64,000 nucleotides of DNA, from NCBI GenBank assembly GCA_016713535.1, contig JADJOY010000023.1, forward strand, positions 189,284 through 253,283. Direction: 5' to 3'. Made by a program: the position numbers and the translations under genes. Below the pieces are notes generated by a model. The model ran no database searches and had not been told where the DNA came from. It saw only the letters and a list, made by a program, of their open reading frames with translations. This document shows positions 23,895 through 33,420 of this stretch, in pieces. This stretch comes from JADJOY01 sp016713535 [NCBI: Deltaproteobacteria bacterium]. GTDB lineage: Bacteria; JADJOY01. Within the stretch, counting starts at the first letter, position 1. Each line of letters begins with the position of its first letter.

Positions 23895-26275
23895 ATGATC
23901 GCAACCCTTCTACTGCTCGCCGGCGCCGCCCTCGGCGAGCCAGCGGCGTGTCACCTCACGCTCGACGGCACCATCACCGACGCCGTCACGAACGCTCCGC
24001 TCGCCGGCGCTCGCGTCGTCCTCGACGGCGGTACATCCACGGTGGCGGACGAGCGCGGCGCTTACCGGTTCGAGGGCCTGTGCCCGGGCGCAGGCTCCCT
24101 GGAGGCGAGCCACCCGGGCCACGCTCCCTCGCGCAAGGCGCTGACGCTCGCGGACGACGGCACCCTCCTCGACCTCTCGTTGCCCCGAACACCGGGCGGC
24201 TCTCCCGACGAAGAGGTCGATGTGGTGGCGACCGAGATCCCGCCGCTCGACACCCACGCGACGGCGATCCTCGAAGGCGCCGCGCTGGAGCAGTCGAGCG
24301 GCAAGAGCCTCGCCGACACCCTCGCCCAGGTACCCGGGATCAGCGTGCTGCGCTCCGGGAACACCGCCAAGCCCATCGTGCGCGGCCAGTCGGGCTCGCG
24401 GGTGCTCATCCTCTACGACGGCGTGCGGCACGAGAGCCAGGACTGGGGGCTCGAGCATGCGCCCGAAGTGGACCCGTTCGCGGCGGGCTCGCTCGAGGTG
24501 GTGAAGGGATCCGCCGGCGTCCGCTACGGACCCGACGCGATCGCAGGGTGCTGCTGGTCGATCCGCATCCGCTCCTCGACGAGCCCGGGCTGCGTGCGGA
24601 CGTGCAGGCGATCGGCGCGCTCAACGGCCGGCGCGGCACCGGTGTAGTGCGGCTCGACGGCGCCCCCGAGTCGGTCGACGGCCTCGCGTGGCGGCTCGAG
24701 GGAAACTTCAGCAAGGGCGCGGCGCTCGAGACTCCCGACTACCCGCTCGAAAACACCGGGATCGAGGAGTGGAACGCGGGCGCCGCCGCGAGGATGCGCT
24801 GGGACGACTCGGTGGTCGAGGTCTCGCTGCGGCACAACGACCTCGTCAACGGCATCTGCAGCTGCATCCGCAACGACAGCCCGGAGCAGTTCTTCGCGCA
24901 GATCGAGAACCAGCAGCCCAACGGCGTCGAACTCTACCGCGTCGACTACGACATCGAGCGGCCCTACCAGGACGTCACCCACGACCTCGCGATGATCCGC
25001 GGCGGAACGCGCTTCGCCGAGGTGGGCGAGCTGCACTCGACGTATGCGTTCCAGACCAACCGCCGCAAGGAGTACGAGATCGTCCGCCAGGCCGTCGACG
25101 GGCCCCAGTTCGACTTCCAGCTCGATACCCATACCCTGGATGCCGACTTCGATCACTCGCGCGTGACGCTCGCGGACGGCCTCGAGCTGAGCGGTACCTG
25201 GGGCATGAGCGGCCGCTTCCAGGAGAACGTCTATTCGGGACTTCCGCTGATCCCGAACTACCGCAGCTACGGAGCCGGCGTCTTCGGCATCGAACGGCTG
25301 GACCTCGACGGCGTCGAGGTCTCGGTGGGTGGGCGCTACGACCACCTCTCCCAGGAGGCGTTCCTCGACGAGAGCGCTTACGCGCGGCACCGGGCGCGGG
25401 GAACGCTCGAACCGGACGCCTGCTCCGTCGCGGGCGAGGTCGCGTCGTGCCCGACCTCGTTCGACACCGGCTCGGTCACCCTGGGCGGTGCCGTGCCGCT
25501 CGGCGAGGCGCTCGTCGCCAAGCTCGACCTCTCCACCGCGTCGCGGTTCCCCACCATCGACGAGCTCTACATCAACGGCACCGCGCCGACGATGCCAGTG
25601 CTGGCCATCGGTGATCCGAGCCTCGGCGCCGAGACCAGCTACGGGGCCTCCGCAACCCTCGACCTCGACGACGGCTGGATCTCGGGGCAGGCGTCGGTGT
25701 TCGGTAGCTTCATCGACGACTACATCTACTTCGCGCCCGAGCTCGACCCCGACGGCGCGCCGATCTTCGACGTCCTGATCCGCGGCGCCTATCCACGCTT
25801 CAGCTACCGGCCCGTCGACGCGACCTTCTGGGGGGGTGAGGCGAGCGTGCTGCTGCGCTTCGAGCCGTTCGAGCTCGAGAGCCGCGCGGCCTGGGTTCGA
25901 GGACGCGACGTCGATGGAGGCGGTGACCTCGAGTGGGTTCCGCCGGACCGCTCCCGCGTCGCGCTCACCTATCACCCCCCGGGAGTCGGTGTTCTCGAGA
26001 GGCCGTTCGCGACCGTCTCGGGCGACTACGTCGCGGAGCAGACCCACTACGATTCCACCACCGACCTGAGCAGTCCGCCACCCGCGTATGCGCTCGTCGG
26101 GCTGGCCGTGGGGAGCGACCTCGAGATCGATGGCCAGCGTTTCCGCGCCTCGATCGAGGTCGAGAACCTGCTCGACGAGCGCTACCGGGACTACACGAGC
26201 CTCCTCAAGTACTTCGCCGACGAGCCAGGGCGGCAGGTCTTCCTGCGGCTCGGTGCCACCGTCGATCTCATGTGA
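23895..26275 (+). CDS. TonB-dependent outer-membrane receptor, one frameshift
   Basis: About 793 residues. A signal peptide (1-14) precedes a carboxypeptidase-regulatory-like domain (about 20-90), the plug (VDVVATEIPPL as TonB box region, LADTLAQVPGISVLR, LILYDGVRHES) and a beta-barrel that ends at residues LRLGATVDLM. The reading frame breaks at 24546-24548: one missing G in a GGG run turns GVLLVDPH into another frame, and restoring it joins the halves. The receptor is the outer-membrane door for the metal island; the substrate is unproven. Probably functional if the missing base is an error. Confidence 0.8.
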
Positions 26276-26421
26276 GCGCGGGCGGAACCCGACCCCGGTT
26301 GCACCGCCAACCGGGTGGAGGTCCAGCACACGTCACGACGGCCGGGGCGGTTCGCCGCCACGAATCGCCCGGTGCTAGATACCGGGCGTCTCGGCACACG
26401 TCGTCCAGATCCGGTCCCGCC

Positions 26422-26742
26422 GTGAAGCGCTTCGTCTTCGCTCCCGCCGCCTGCGCCCTGGCGCTGTTGCTGACCCTGTGGGCCAGCATCGATGTGGCGG
26501 CGTTTCACGTGCGCCGCGGAATCGACCGCTCCCCTCGCACCGGCGGCGGCACGTCGGCGGCGCTCAGCGCCCACGAACCGACCCACGTCTGCGCGTTCGC
26601 GGCGGTCGCGAACGCCGCGCACATGGCGCCGCTCGCCGTCGAGGACGCGCCGCTCGTCCGCGCCGAGCGCGCGGCGCTCGCGCTCGCCTCGCCGCGCCCG
26701 ATCCCCGGGCGCACCGCCTCCGGGCTCGCTCCTCCCGCCTGA
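26422..26742 (+). CDS. Small secreted HxC protein
   Basis: A 106-residue protein starting at GTG 26422. A hydrophobic segment (APAACALALLLTLWASI) is followed by HEPTHVCAFAAVANAAHMAPL and an Ala/Pro-rich tail ending SGLAPPA. The layout repeats that of the 22606 and 21974 proteins. It sits between the TonB receptor and the porin-like gene. Likely exported; a metal-binding role is inference. Confidence 0.5.
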   Translation: MKRFVFAPAACALALLLTLWASIDVAAFHVRRGIDRSPRTGGGTSAALSAHEPTHVCAFAAVANAAHMAPLAVEDAPLVRAERAALALASPRPIPGRTASGLAPPA

Positions 26743-26907
26743 TCTCGGCCCTCGCCCAGTCCGCCGCAGGCGGGCGTGTTCCGTCGTCTCGGCGGGACCG
26801 CTCGCGACGGCGGTCCACCGAGATCCGCGCTCGTTCGCGCCGCTTCGTCGGCGCGAGCGGCGCTCGTCGCGGCGCGCGATTCACGTGCGTCGCGGGAGGA
26901 CGTGCTC

Positions 26908-28188
26908 ATGAACCTCGCGGCTCGCCGCGTTTTCCGCGCGCTCTGCGCGCTCGCCTTCGCATCGTTCCCGCTCGCGCCGCTCGCCTGGGCCGAGGACGCT
27001 TCGTCCTCGGGCTCGGGCGGCTTCAACTGGACCGCTCCGATCCGTGTGGCCGGCGCCGGCCCCGCCTACCTGAACCTCTCGCTCGACGCGCTGTTCGCGG
27101 TCGGCACCTCGAGCGAGGCGGACGTCACATCGCTCGAGCTCGGCGGGCACGACCCGAGCCAGCGCGGCTTCACCGTCCAGAACGTCGAGGTGGTCTTCGA
27201 CGGGGCCGTGGATCCGTACCTCCGCGGCGCGGCCAACATCATCTTCCAGATCGACCCCGAGGGTGAGACGGTCGTCGAGCTCGAGGAGGCCTACCTCGTC
27301 ACCCAGTCGCTGCCGGCCGACCTGCAGGTGAAGGCCGGCCAGTACCTCACCGAGCTCGGCCGCATCAACAGCCGCCACCCCCACCAGTGGGACTTCGTCG
27401 ATCTGCCGCTCGTCAACGGCCGGCTGCTCGGCGGAGACGGGCTGCGCGGCCCGGGCGCGCGGCTGTCGTGGCTGATCCCGCTGCCCTTCTATTCCGAGCT
27501 GATCGCCGGCGTGCAGAACAGCCAGGGCGAGACCGCGGCGAGCTTCCGCAACGAGAACGAGGGGGAGCCGCTCTACGGTCGGATCCCCGAGGACCGCGGC
27601 GTGAACGACCTGGGCGACATGTTGTGGAGCGGCCGCTGGGCGAGCTCGTTCGACGTCACCGACGAGCAGACGCTGGTGTTCGGCTTCTCCGGCGTCGGCG
27701 GCCCCAACGCCACGGGCGCGAACACCCACACCCAGATCTACGGCGCCGACCTCTTCTGGAAGTGGAAGTCGCCGCGCGCGGAGCAGGGCTTCCCGTTCGC
27801 CTCGTTCACGACCGAGGTCCTGTACCGGAGGTACCAGGCGGGCGCGTTCGAAGCCGAGCCGGAGGACCCCGAAGAGCCGCCGCTCGTGCTGCCGCACGAG
27901 ACCCTCGACGACTGGGGGCTCTACGCGCAGGCGAGCTACGGCTTCACCCGCGGCTGGGTCGCGGGGCTGCGCGGGGACTACGTCGACGGCGAGACCGGCG
28001 CCTTCGATCCGGACCCCGACCGCTCGCAGCGGGTGAGAGTCTCACCGGTGCTCACCTGGTACCCGACCGAGTTCTCGAAGCTCCGGCTCCAGTACAACCT
28101 CGACCGCGTCGAGGACCGGGCCTACGACCACTCGATCTGGCTCTCGGCCGAGTTCCTGATCGGCAGCCACGGCGCGCACAGCTTCTGA
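26908..28188 (+). CDS. Porin-like outer-membrane beta-barrel protein
   Basis: A 426-residue protein starting at ATG 26908 with GGGAGGA upstream. A Sec signal (residues 1-29, ending PLAWAEDAS) is followed by a chain of amphipathic strands with acidic turns (VEVVFDGAVDPYLRGAANIIFQ, LEEAYLV, LQYNLDRVEDRAYDHSIWLSAEFLIG), ending in a Phe, as expected for Bam-assembled barrels. Such proteins often precede znuA in Gram-negative zinc loci. It lies 45 bases before the ZnuA-like gene. Exact pore function is unproven. Confidence 0.75.
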   Translation: MNLAARRVFRALCALAFASFPLAPLAWAEDASSSGSGGFNWTAPIRVAGAGPAYLNLSLDALFAVGTSSEADVTSLELGGHDPSQRGFTVQNVEVVFDGAVDPYLRGAANIIFQIDPEGETVVELEEAYLVTQSLPADLQVKAGQYLTELGRINSRHPHQWDFVDLPLVNGRLLGGDGLRGPGARLSWLIPLPFYSELIAGVQNSQGETAASFRNENEGEPLYGRIPEDRGVNDLGDMLWSGRWASSFDVTDEQTLVFGFSGVGGPNATGANTHTQIYGADLFWKWKSPRAEQGFPFASFTTEVLYRRYQAGAFEAEPEDPEEPPLVLPHETLDDWGLYAQASYGFTRGWVAGLRGDYVDGETGAFDPDPDRSQRVRVSPVLTWYPTEFSKLRLQYNLDRVEDRAYDHSIWLSAEFLIGSHGAHSF

Positions 28189-28233
28189 CTTCTCGGGCGG
28201 CGCCGCCTCGCGCGCGCCGCGGGAGATCCTTCC

Positions 28234-29211
28234 ATGAAACGAACCGAAAACCTTCTCGTGCTCTTCGCGGCGGTCGGCTCGATCGTGCTCGGCGCCGCGC
28301 TCTCACCCGTCACCGCCCGCGCCGCCGAGCTGCGCGTGGTCGCCTCCACCCCCGACCTCGGCGCGATCGCCAAGGCGGTGGGCGGCGATCGCGTCGACGT
28401 GACCTCGATCGCGCGCGGCACCGAGGACCCGCACTTCGTCGACCCCAAGCCGAGCCACGTGGTGAGCCTGAATCGCGCCGACGCGCTCGTCGAGGGCGGC
28501 GCCGAGCTCGAGCTGGGCTGGCTGCCCAGGCTCGTCGAGTCGTCCCGCAACGCGAAGATCGCGACCGGCGCGCCAGGGCGGATCGTCGCCAACGCGGGAG
28601 TCCAGCTCCTCGAGATCCCGACCGGACCGGTCGACCGCTCGATGGGCGACGTCCACCCGGGCGGCAATCCGCACTACCTGCTCGATCCGCGCAACGCCGT
28701 GATCGTCGCCGAGGATCTTTCGCGACGTTTCGCCGCGCTCGACGCCAGCGGTGCCGAGACCTACCGCGCCAACGCGGCGGCCTTCACGTCCGACCTGAAG
28801 AGCCGCATCCAGGGCTGGGAGGCGCGCCTCGCCAGCCTGCGCGGCGCGAAGGTGGTCGAGTACCACAAGCTCTTCGAGTACCTCGCGAGCTGGCTCGGGC
28901 TCGACATCGTGGGCCAGGTCGAGCCCAAGCCGGGGATCCCGCCCAATCCCCAGCACGTCGCGGCGCTCGAGGCGAAGATGCGGACCGAGAAGGTGCCGGT
29001 GCTGCTCGCCACCACCTACCACCCCTCCGAGGTGACCGCGGAGATCGCACACCGCACGGGCGCCGCCGTGGCGACGATCCCCACCTCGGTGGGCGACGGC
29101 GAGGGCAACACCAGCTACGTGGCGATGGTCGAGCAGATCGTGACCGCGCTCGCCAAGGCCGCGAAGTCCGCGCCGTCCGCCACTCCCGCCCCGAGCACCG
29201 AGGGCCACTGA
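28234..29211 (+). CDS. znuA: ZnuA-like metal-binding lipo/periplasmic protein
   Basis: A 325-residue substrate-binding protein of the cluster A-I metal family. The Sec signal ends VTARAAEL. Candidate metal ligands are His in GTEDPHFVDPKPSH, His in GNPHYLLDP, VVEYHKLFEYL, and the His/Glu region TTYHPSEV. The fold and spacing match ZnuA/AdcA. It lacks the long His-rich loop of typical ZnuA, so zinc versus manganese is not decided. It is followed two bases later by the permease gene. Confidence 0.9.
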   Translation: MKRTENLLVLFAAVGSIVLGAALSPVTARAAELRVVASTPDLGAIAKAVGGDRVDVTSIARGTEDPHFVDPKPSHVVSLNRADALVEGGAELELGWLPRLVESSRNAKIATGAPGRIVANAGVQLLEIPTGPVDRSMGDVHPGGNPHYLLDPRNAVIVAEDLSRRFAALDASGAETYRANAAAFTSDLKSRIQGWEARLASLRGAKVVEYHKLFEYLASWLGLDIVGQVEPKPGIPPNPQHVAALEAKMRTEKVPVLLATTYHPSEVTAEIAHRTGAAVATIPTSVGDGEGNTSYVAMVEQIVTALAKAAKSAPSATPAPSTEGH

Positions 29212-29212
29212 C

Positions 29213-30033
29213 ATGGAGATCCTCCACGTGATGGCGCTGCCGTTCCTGGCGTGCCTGGTGCTGGTCGGCATCCACGGCTACCTGGGACTTCACATCCTCG
29301 CCCGCGGCGTCATCTTCGTGGACCTGGCGCTCGCGCAGATCGCGGCGCTGGGAGCGGTGCTGGCGCTGGTGGTGGGTCTCGATCACGAGGGGCCGTGGGC
29401 GTACTGGTTCTCGGTCGCGTTCACGCTCGCGGGCGCCGCGATGTTCGCGTTCACCCGCACCCGCCGCCAGCGCATCCCCCAGGAAGCGGTGATCGGCATC
29501 ACCTACGCGGTCGCCGCGGCGGCGGGCGTGATCGCCCTCGACAAGGCTCCCCACGGCGCCGAGGAGCTCAAGGAGATGCTCACCGGCGCGATCCTGTGGG
29601 TGAACGCCAAGACGGTGCTGCACTCGGCGGCGGTCTACGCGGTGATGGGGATCGTCCACTGGGTGTTCCGCGACAAGTTCGTGGCGATCTCGTTCGAGCC
29701 CGAGCGCGCGCTCGCCGAGGGCATCTCGGTCAGGTTCTGGGACTTCGTGTTCTACGCGACGTTCGGGATCATCATCACGATCTCGGTGCCCGTGGCGGGC
29801 GTGCTGCTGGTGTTCCCGTCCCTGCTCGTGCCGGCGGTGGCGTCGGCGCTGCTGGTGCGCGGGCTGCGCGCGCGGCTGGCGACGGCGTCCGCGATCGGGA
29901 TGGTGGGCAGCGGGATCGGGTGTGTCGCGAGCTACACCTCGACCTGCCGACCGGAGCCGCGGTGGTGGTGGTGTTCGGCGCGATGCTGGCGCTGATCGCG
30001 GGGGCGGCGACGCTACGCCGCGCGGCGGGCTGA
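29213..30033 (+). CDS. znuB: ZnuB-like metal ABC permease, one frameshift at the end
   Basis: About 273 residues of an ABC-3 permease: MEILHVMALPFLACLVLVGIHGYLG opening in pieces, then seven or eight helices including IFVDLALAQIAALGAVLAL and GVLLVFPSLLVPAVAS. The frame stops early at 29995, but after one missing base near 29934-29938 it continues as LDLPTGAAVVVVFGAMLALI and stops at 30033, the normal family end. No ATPase gene (znuC) is adjacent. It moves metal through the inner membrane with the ZnuA-like protein. Confidence 0.82.
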
Positions 30034-30432
30034 GACGGGAGGTACGCGACGGGCGGGTGCGAACGAGCGACCGCGAGCTCGCCCGATCTCACGCGCGGCG
30101 CTCTCGAGCGAGACGGACACGCACCCGCCGATCGCCTCCGATTCCGGGCGGCCTCGCGGCCGCTCGACCTCCGGTCTGGAGGGCCCGCCTCCGGCGGGCC
30201 GGGCCGGCCGCGCCTCGCGAACCGCTCGATCCTCGGCGCCCGACGGAGCGGGCGCGCTCCAGCCGATCGGGGCGCGATGCGGGTGGAGGCGCGCGCCATG
30301 CCTCCGCCTTCGAATTTCCGGCTCGCGCCGGGCGTCGATGGTGGGATGGCGGGACGTCGCGCGACGTCCCGCGTCGCGCGCGGATTTGCGCCATCCTGTG
30401 CCGTCCCCGAATCGCCCGATCACGAGAGCGCC
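30034..30432. other. Intergenic region with repeats before the M16 peptidase
   Basis: About 400 bases. It holds a GGAGGGCCCGCCTCC hairpin at 30179-30193 and a reversed copy of the second stem of the main repeat at 30235-30271. Candidate promoter elements toward the M16 gene are not obvious. No gene is supported. Confidence 0.5.
30178..30275 (-). repeat. Repeat-family fragment in reverse orientation
   Basis: Contains, on the minus strand, GGCTGGAGCGCGCCCGCTCC and CGTCGGGCGCC, forming the stem GCGCCCG / CGGGCGC around CTCCGT. The stem is changed at three base pairs relative to the array but remains fully paired. A GGAGGGCCCGCCTCC hairpin lies beside it. Confidence 0.65.
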
Positions 30433-33240
30433 ATGCCGAGAATGCCCAGGATCCCCCGACTCCTCACGCTCGCCTGCGCCGCCGCGCTGCTCGTCGCCGA
30501 TTCCGCCGCAAGCCCGGTGCGCGCCGACGAGCTTGCCGAGCGCTTTCCCGCCGACGTCCGCGCGGCCCTCGAGGCGCTGCCCGGCGCCGCTCGCCCCGTC
30601 GAGCTGCGCGCCTCACCGGGCGGCGCGCTCTACGCGCTCCTGCCCAACGGCGCCGAGCTGATCGTCCAGGAGAAGCGGAACGCGCCGGTGGTGTCGGTGC
30701 AGGCGTGGGTGCGCACCGGCGCGATCCACGAGCAGGAGTGGATGGGCGCGGGGCTCAGCCACTACTGCGAGCACCTGCTCTTCAAGGGCACCACCAAGCG
30801 CCCCACCGGCCAGCTCGATCAGGACATCCGCGGCGGCGGTGGCGACAACAACGCGTACACCAACAGCGAGCGCACCGTGTACCACGCGACCACGGCGGCC
30901 TCGAGCTTCGCCACCGCGTTCGACGCGATCGCGGACATGGTCGCCAACTCCACCTTCCCGCCCGAGGAGGTGAAGAAGGAGCACGGCGTGGTGCGCAAGG
31001 AGCTCGAGCGCGCCAGCGACGATCCCGACCGCGCGCTCTACGACACCTTCGAGGCGACCGTGTACCAGGTGCACCCGTACCGGGTGCCGGTCCTCGGCTA
31101 CCTCGATCGCTTCGACCGCGTCACTCGCGAAGAGGTCTACGCCTACTACAAACGCCGCTACAGCCCCTCCAACACGGTGTTCATCGCGGTCGGCGACTTC
31201 GCGGCCGCGGATGCGCTCACGTTCATGGCGAAGACCGTGGCGCCGTGGAAGCGCACCAGCGTGCCGCCCGCGCTGGTGCCGAGCGAGCCCGAGCAGATCG
31301 CGCCGCGCGAGGTCGCGATCTCGCACCACCTCGCCAAGGTGCCGAAGCTGATCCTCGGCTTCCCCACGGTGTCGGCGCGCGACCCGGACCTCTACGCCCT
31401 GGACGTGCTCGCGAGCGTGCTCGGCAGCGGGCGCTCGAGCCGCCTCTACCAGACGGTCAAGGACCAGCAGAAGCTGGTGCTCGACGTCGCCGCCTTCAAC
31501 TACACACCGACCTACCCGGGCTACTTCGGGGTCTCGGCAACCGCCGAGGCCGCCAACCTGGAGGCCGCGCGCGCCGCGATCCTCGCCGTGCTCGAGGACG
31601 CGCGTCGTCGCGCCCCCGACGCCGCCGAGCTTGCGCGCGTCAAGCGCGAGATCGCGTCGAGCCGGGTGTTCAACCTCATGACCGCCGAAGGGATCGCCGA
31701 GCAGCTCGGGCAGGACTGGCTCACCACCGGCGACCTCGATTTCGCGCGCCTCTACGCCGAGCGCATCCAGAGCGTGACGCCCGAGCAGGTGCTCGCGGTG
31801 GCGCGGAAGTACCTCGACCCCATGAAGCTGAACGTGGCCCTACTCACGGCGGCGCCACCCGCGGGCGCGGCGAGCTCCGCCGAGCCGACGACGTCGCTCG
31901 CCCCCCCCGCGACGACGAGCGAGGCCGCGAGCGCGTCGCAGGCGAGCGAGCTCGAAGCGCTGCGCGCGCTTCCCGAGGTCCGCGACGCCAGCGCGCGTAC
32001 CCTCGCCGGAACGACCGTGTTCGAGCTCACGCTCGCGAGCGGGCTACGCGTGGTGGTCCGCGAGGATGCGTCGATCCCCGTGGTCCACGGCGCGATCGCC
32101 AGCCTCGGCGGCCAGCGCTCGGAGCCGGCGGATCAGGCAGGCGCGGGCAACCTCGTCGCGCACATGCTGGATCGCGGCAGCGCGGCCTTCACGAAGGCCG
32201 AGCTCGCCGCGCAGGTCGAGGGGCTGGGCGCCGACCTCTCCCCGTTCGGCGGACGCAACACCGTCGGCCTCCAGTTCCGCTGCCTGAAGGACGACCTGCC
32301 CAAGCTGCTTGGCCTCGCCGCGGAGAGCTTCCTGCGCCCCGCATTCCCCGTCGAGGAGCTCGACGGCTTGCGCCGCGAAGTGCTCGCGCAGATCGACGAG
32401 CAAGAGGAAAACCTCGCGAGCCTCGACCTCAAGCTCCTGCGCTCGCTGGTGTTCGGCGCGCACCCGTACTCGCGGCCGGTGCTCGGCACCAAGGAGAGCG
32501 TCCTCGCCATCACCGGCGCGAGCCTCTCCGACCTGCACCGCGCGTGGGTGCGGCCCGAGTCGAGCGTGGTGTCCTTCTCCGGCGACGTGCGCGCGTCCGA
32601 CGCGGTGCGGCTGGTGCTCGACACCTTCAAGAGCTTCCCGCTCTCCACCTCCACGGCGCAGAGCCCGGCGCCGATCGAGCCGATCGACGCGCCTCGAGCC
32701 GAGGCCAAGGCGGTCCCGGGACTCACCGGCGCGGCGCTCGCGCTCGGCTTCCAGGGCGTGAAGCTCGGCGACGCCGATCGCGAGGTCCTCGACCTGACCG
32801 ACCGGCTGCTCTCGGGGCTGGGCGGACGGCTCTACGAGGTGCTTCGCGAGCAGCTCGGCATCGCATACCAGGCGTTCGCGCGGAACGACAGCCAGGTCGA
32901 CGGCGGCTTCTTCACGTTCTTCATCCAGACCGACCCGCAGAACGTCGAGCGCGCCAAGCAGGTGTTCGCGAGTGAGATCGAGCGCCTCAAGAAGCAGCCG
33001 GTACCGGCCAAGGAGCTCGAGGCGATCAAGAAGTACTTCGCGGGCACCGAGGCGATCGCGCTCCAGGAACAAGGCGGCGTGGCGCTCAACATGGGTCTCT
33101 CGGTGCTCTACGGGCAGGGCATCGAGAACGTGTTCACGCGCCACGAGAAGATCGAGAAGATCACGCCCCAGGACATCCAGGCGGCCGCGCGGAAGTACTT
33201 CGTGATGGACCGATCGGCGGTCGCGGTCGTCAAGCCATAA
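30433..33240 (+). CDS. Two-domain M16 metallopeptidase, second domain inactive
   Basis: A 935-residue exported peptidase (signal peptide 1-31). Domain 1 has the zinc motif SHYCEH (His110, Glu113, His114) and the downstream glutamate in KKEHGVVRKELE. Domain 2, from about residue 530, has VAHMLDRG where the HxxEH should be, so the catalytic Glu is missing; its role is then structural. Active plus inactive halves in one chain resemble pitrilysin-type pairs. ATG 30433 gives a clean signal peptide. It likely degrades periplasmic peptides. Confidence 0.92.
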   Translation: MPRMPRIPRLLTLACAAALLVADSAASPVRADELAERFPADVRAALEALPGAARPVELRASPGGALYALLPNGAELIVQEKRNAPVVSVQAWVRTGAIHEQEWMGAGLSHYCEHLLFKGTTKRPTGQLDQDIRGGGGDNNAYTNSERTVYHATTAASSFATAFDAIADMVANSTFPPEEVKKEHGVVRKELERASDDPDRALYDTFEATVYQVHPYRVPVLGYLDRFDRVTREEVYAYYKRRYSPSNTVFIAVGDFAAADALTFMAKTVAPWKRTSVPPALVPSEPEQIAPREVAISHHLAKVPKLILGFPTVSARDPDLYALDVLASVLGSGRSSRLYQTVKDQQKLVLDVAAFNYTPTYPGYFGVSATAEAANLEAARAAILAVLEDARRRAPDAAELARVKREIASSRVFNLMTAEGIAEQLGQDWLTTGDLDFARLYAERIQSVTPEQVLAVARKYLDPMKLNVALLTAAPPAGAASSAEPTTSLAPPATTSEAASASQASELEALRALPEVRDASARTLAGTTVFELTLASGLRVVVREDASIPVVHGAIASLGGQRSEPADQAGAGNLVAHMLDRGSAAFTKAELAAQVEGLGADLSPFGGRNTVGLQFRCLKDDLPKLLGLAAESFLRPAFPVEELDGLRREVLAQIDEQEENLASLDLKLLRSLVFGAHPYSRPVLGTKESVLAITGASLSDLHRAWVRPESSVVSFSGDVRASDAVRLVLDTFKSFPLSTSTAQSPAPIEPIDAPRAEAKAVPGLTGAALALGFQGVKLGDADREVLDLTDRLLSGLGGRLYEVLREQLGIAYQAFARNDSQVDGGFFTFFIQTDPQNVERAKQVFASEIERLKKQPVPAKELEAIKKYFAGTEAIALQEQGGVALNMGLSVLYGQGIENVFTRHEKIEKITPQDIQAAARKYFVMDRSAVAVVKP

Positions 33241-33420
33241 CGGCGGCAGCCCGCCGGAGGGCGGTCCTCCAGACCGGGATCCAGCGGCTGGAGCGCGCCC
33301 GCTCCGTCGGGCGCCGGGGCTCGAGCGGCCGGCGTACTGGGATCCACGGCACGGGCGACGCGGGCGACCGCGCGTATCGCCGGGCACGCGGCGCGTGCCC
33401 CTCCCCGATCGCGCCCGCCG
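33241..33420 (+). repeat. Single copy of the hairpin-rich repeat
   Basis: A GGAGGGCGGTCCTCC-like stem is followed by GGCTGGAGCGCGCCCGCTCC with stem GCGCCCG / CGGGCGC, then the palindrome GGGCACGCG-G-CGCGTGCCC at 33382-33400, which differs from the array only at its centre base. It lies between two convergent genes. Confidence 0.8.

Noticed and set aside
24540-24550. Programmed frameshift in the TonB receptor
   Set aside because: No slippery heptamer with stimulating structure is evident, and similar breaks occur in unrelated genes, so an error or mutation is simpler.
29922-32975. 1017-residue open frame overlapping the M16 peptidase
   Set aside because: It is an alternate frame of the M16 gene, Arg-rich, without recognisable motifs.
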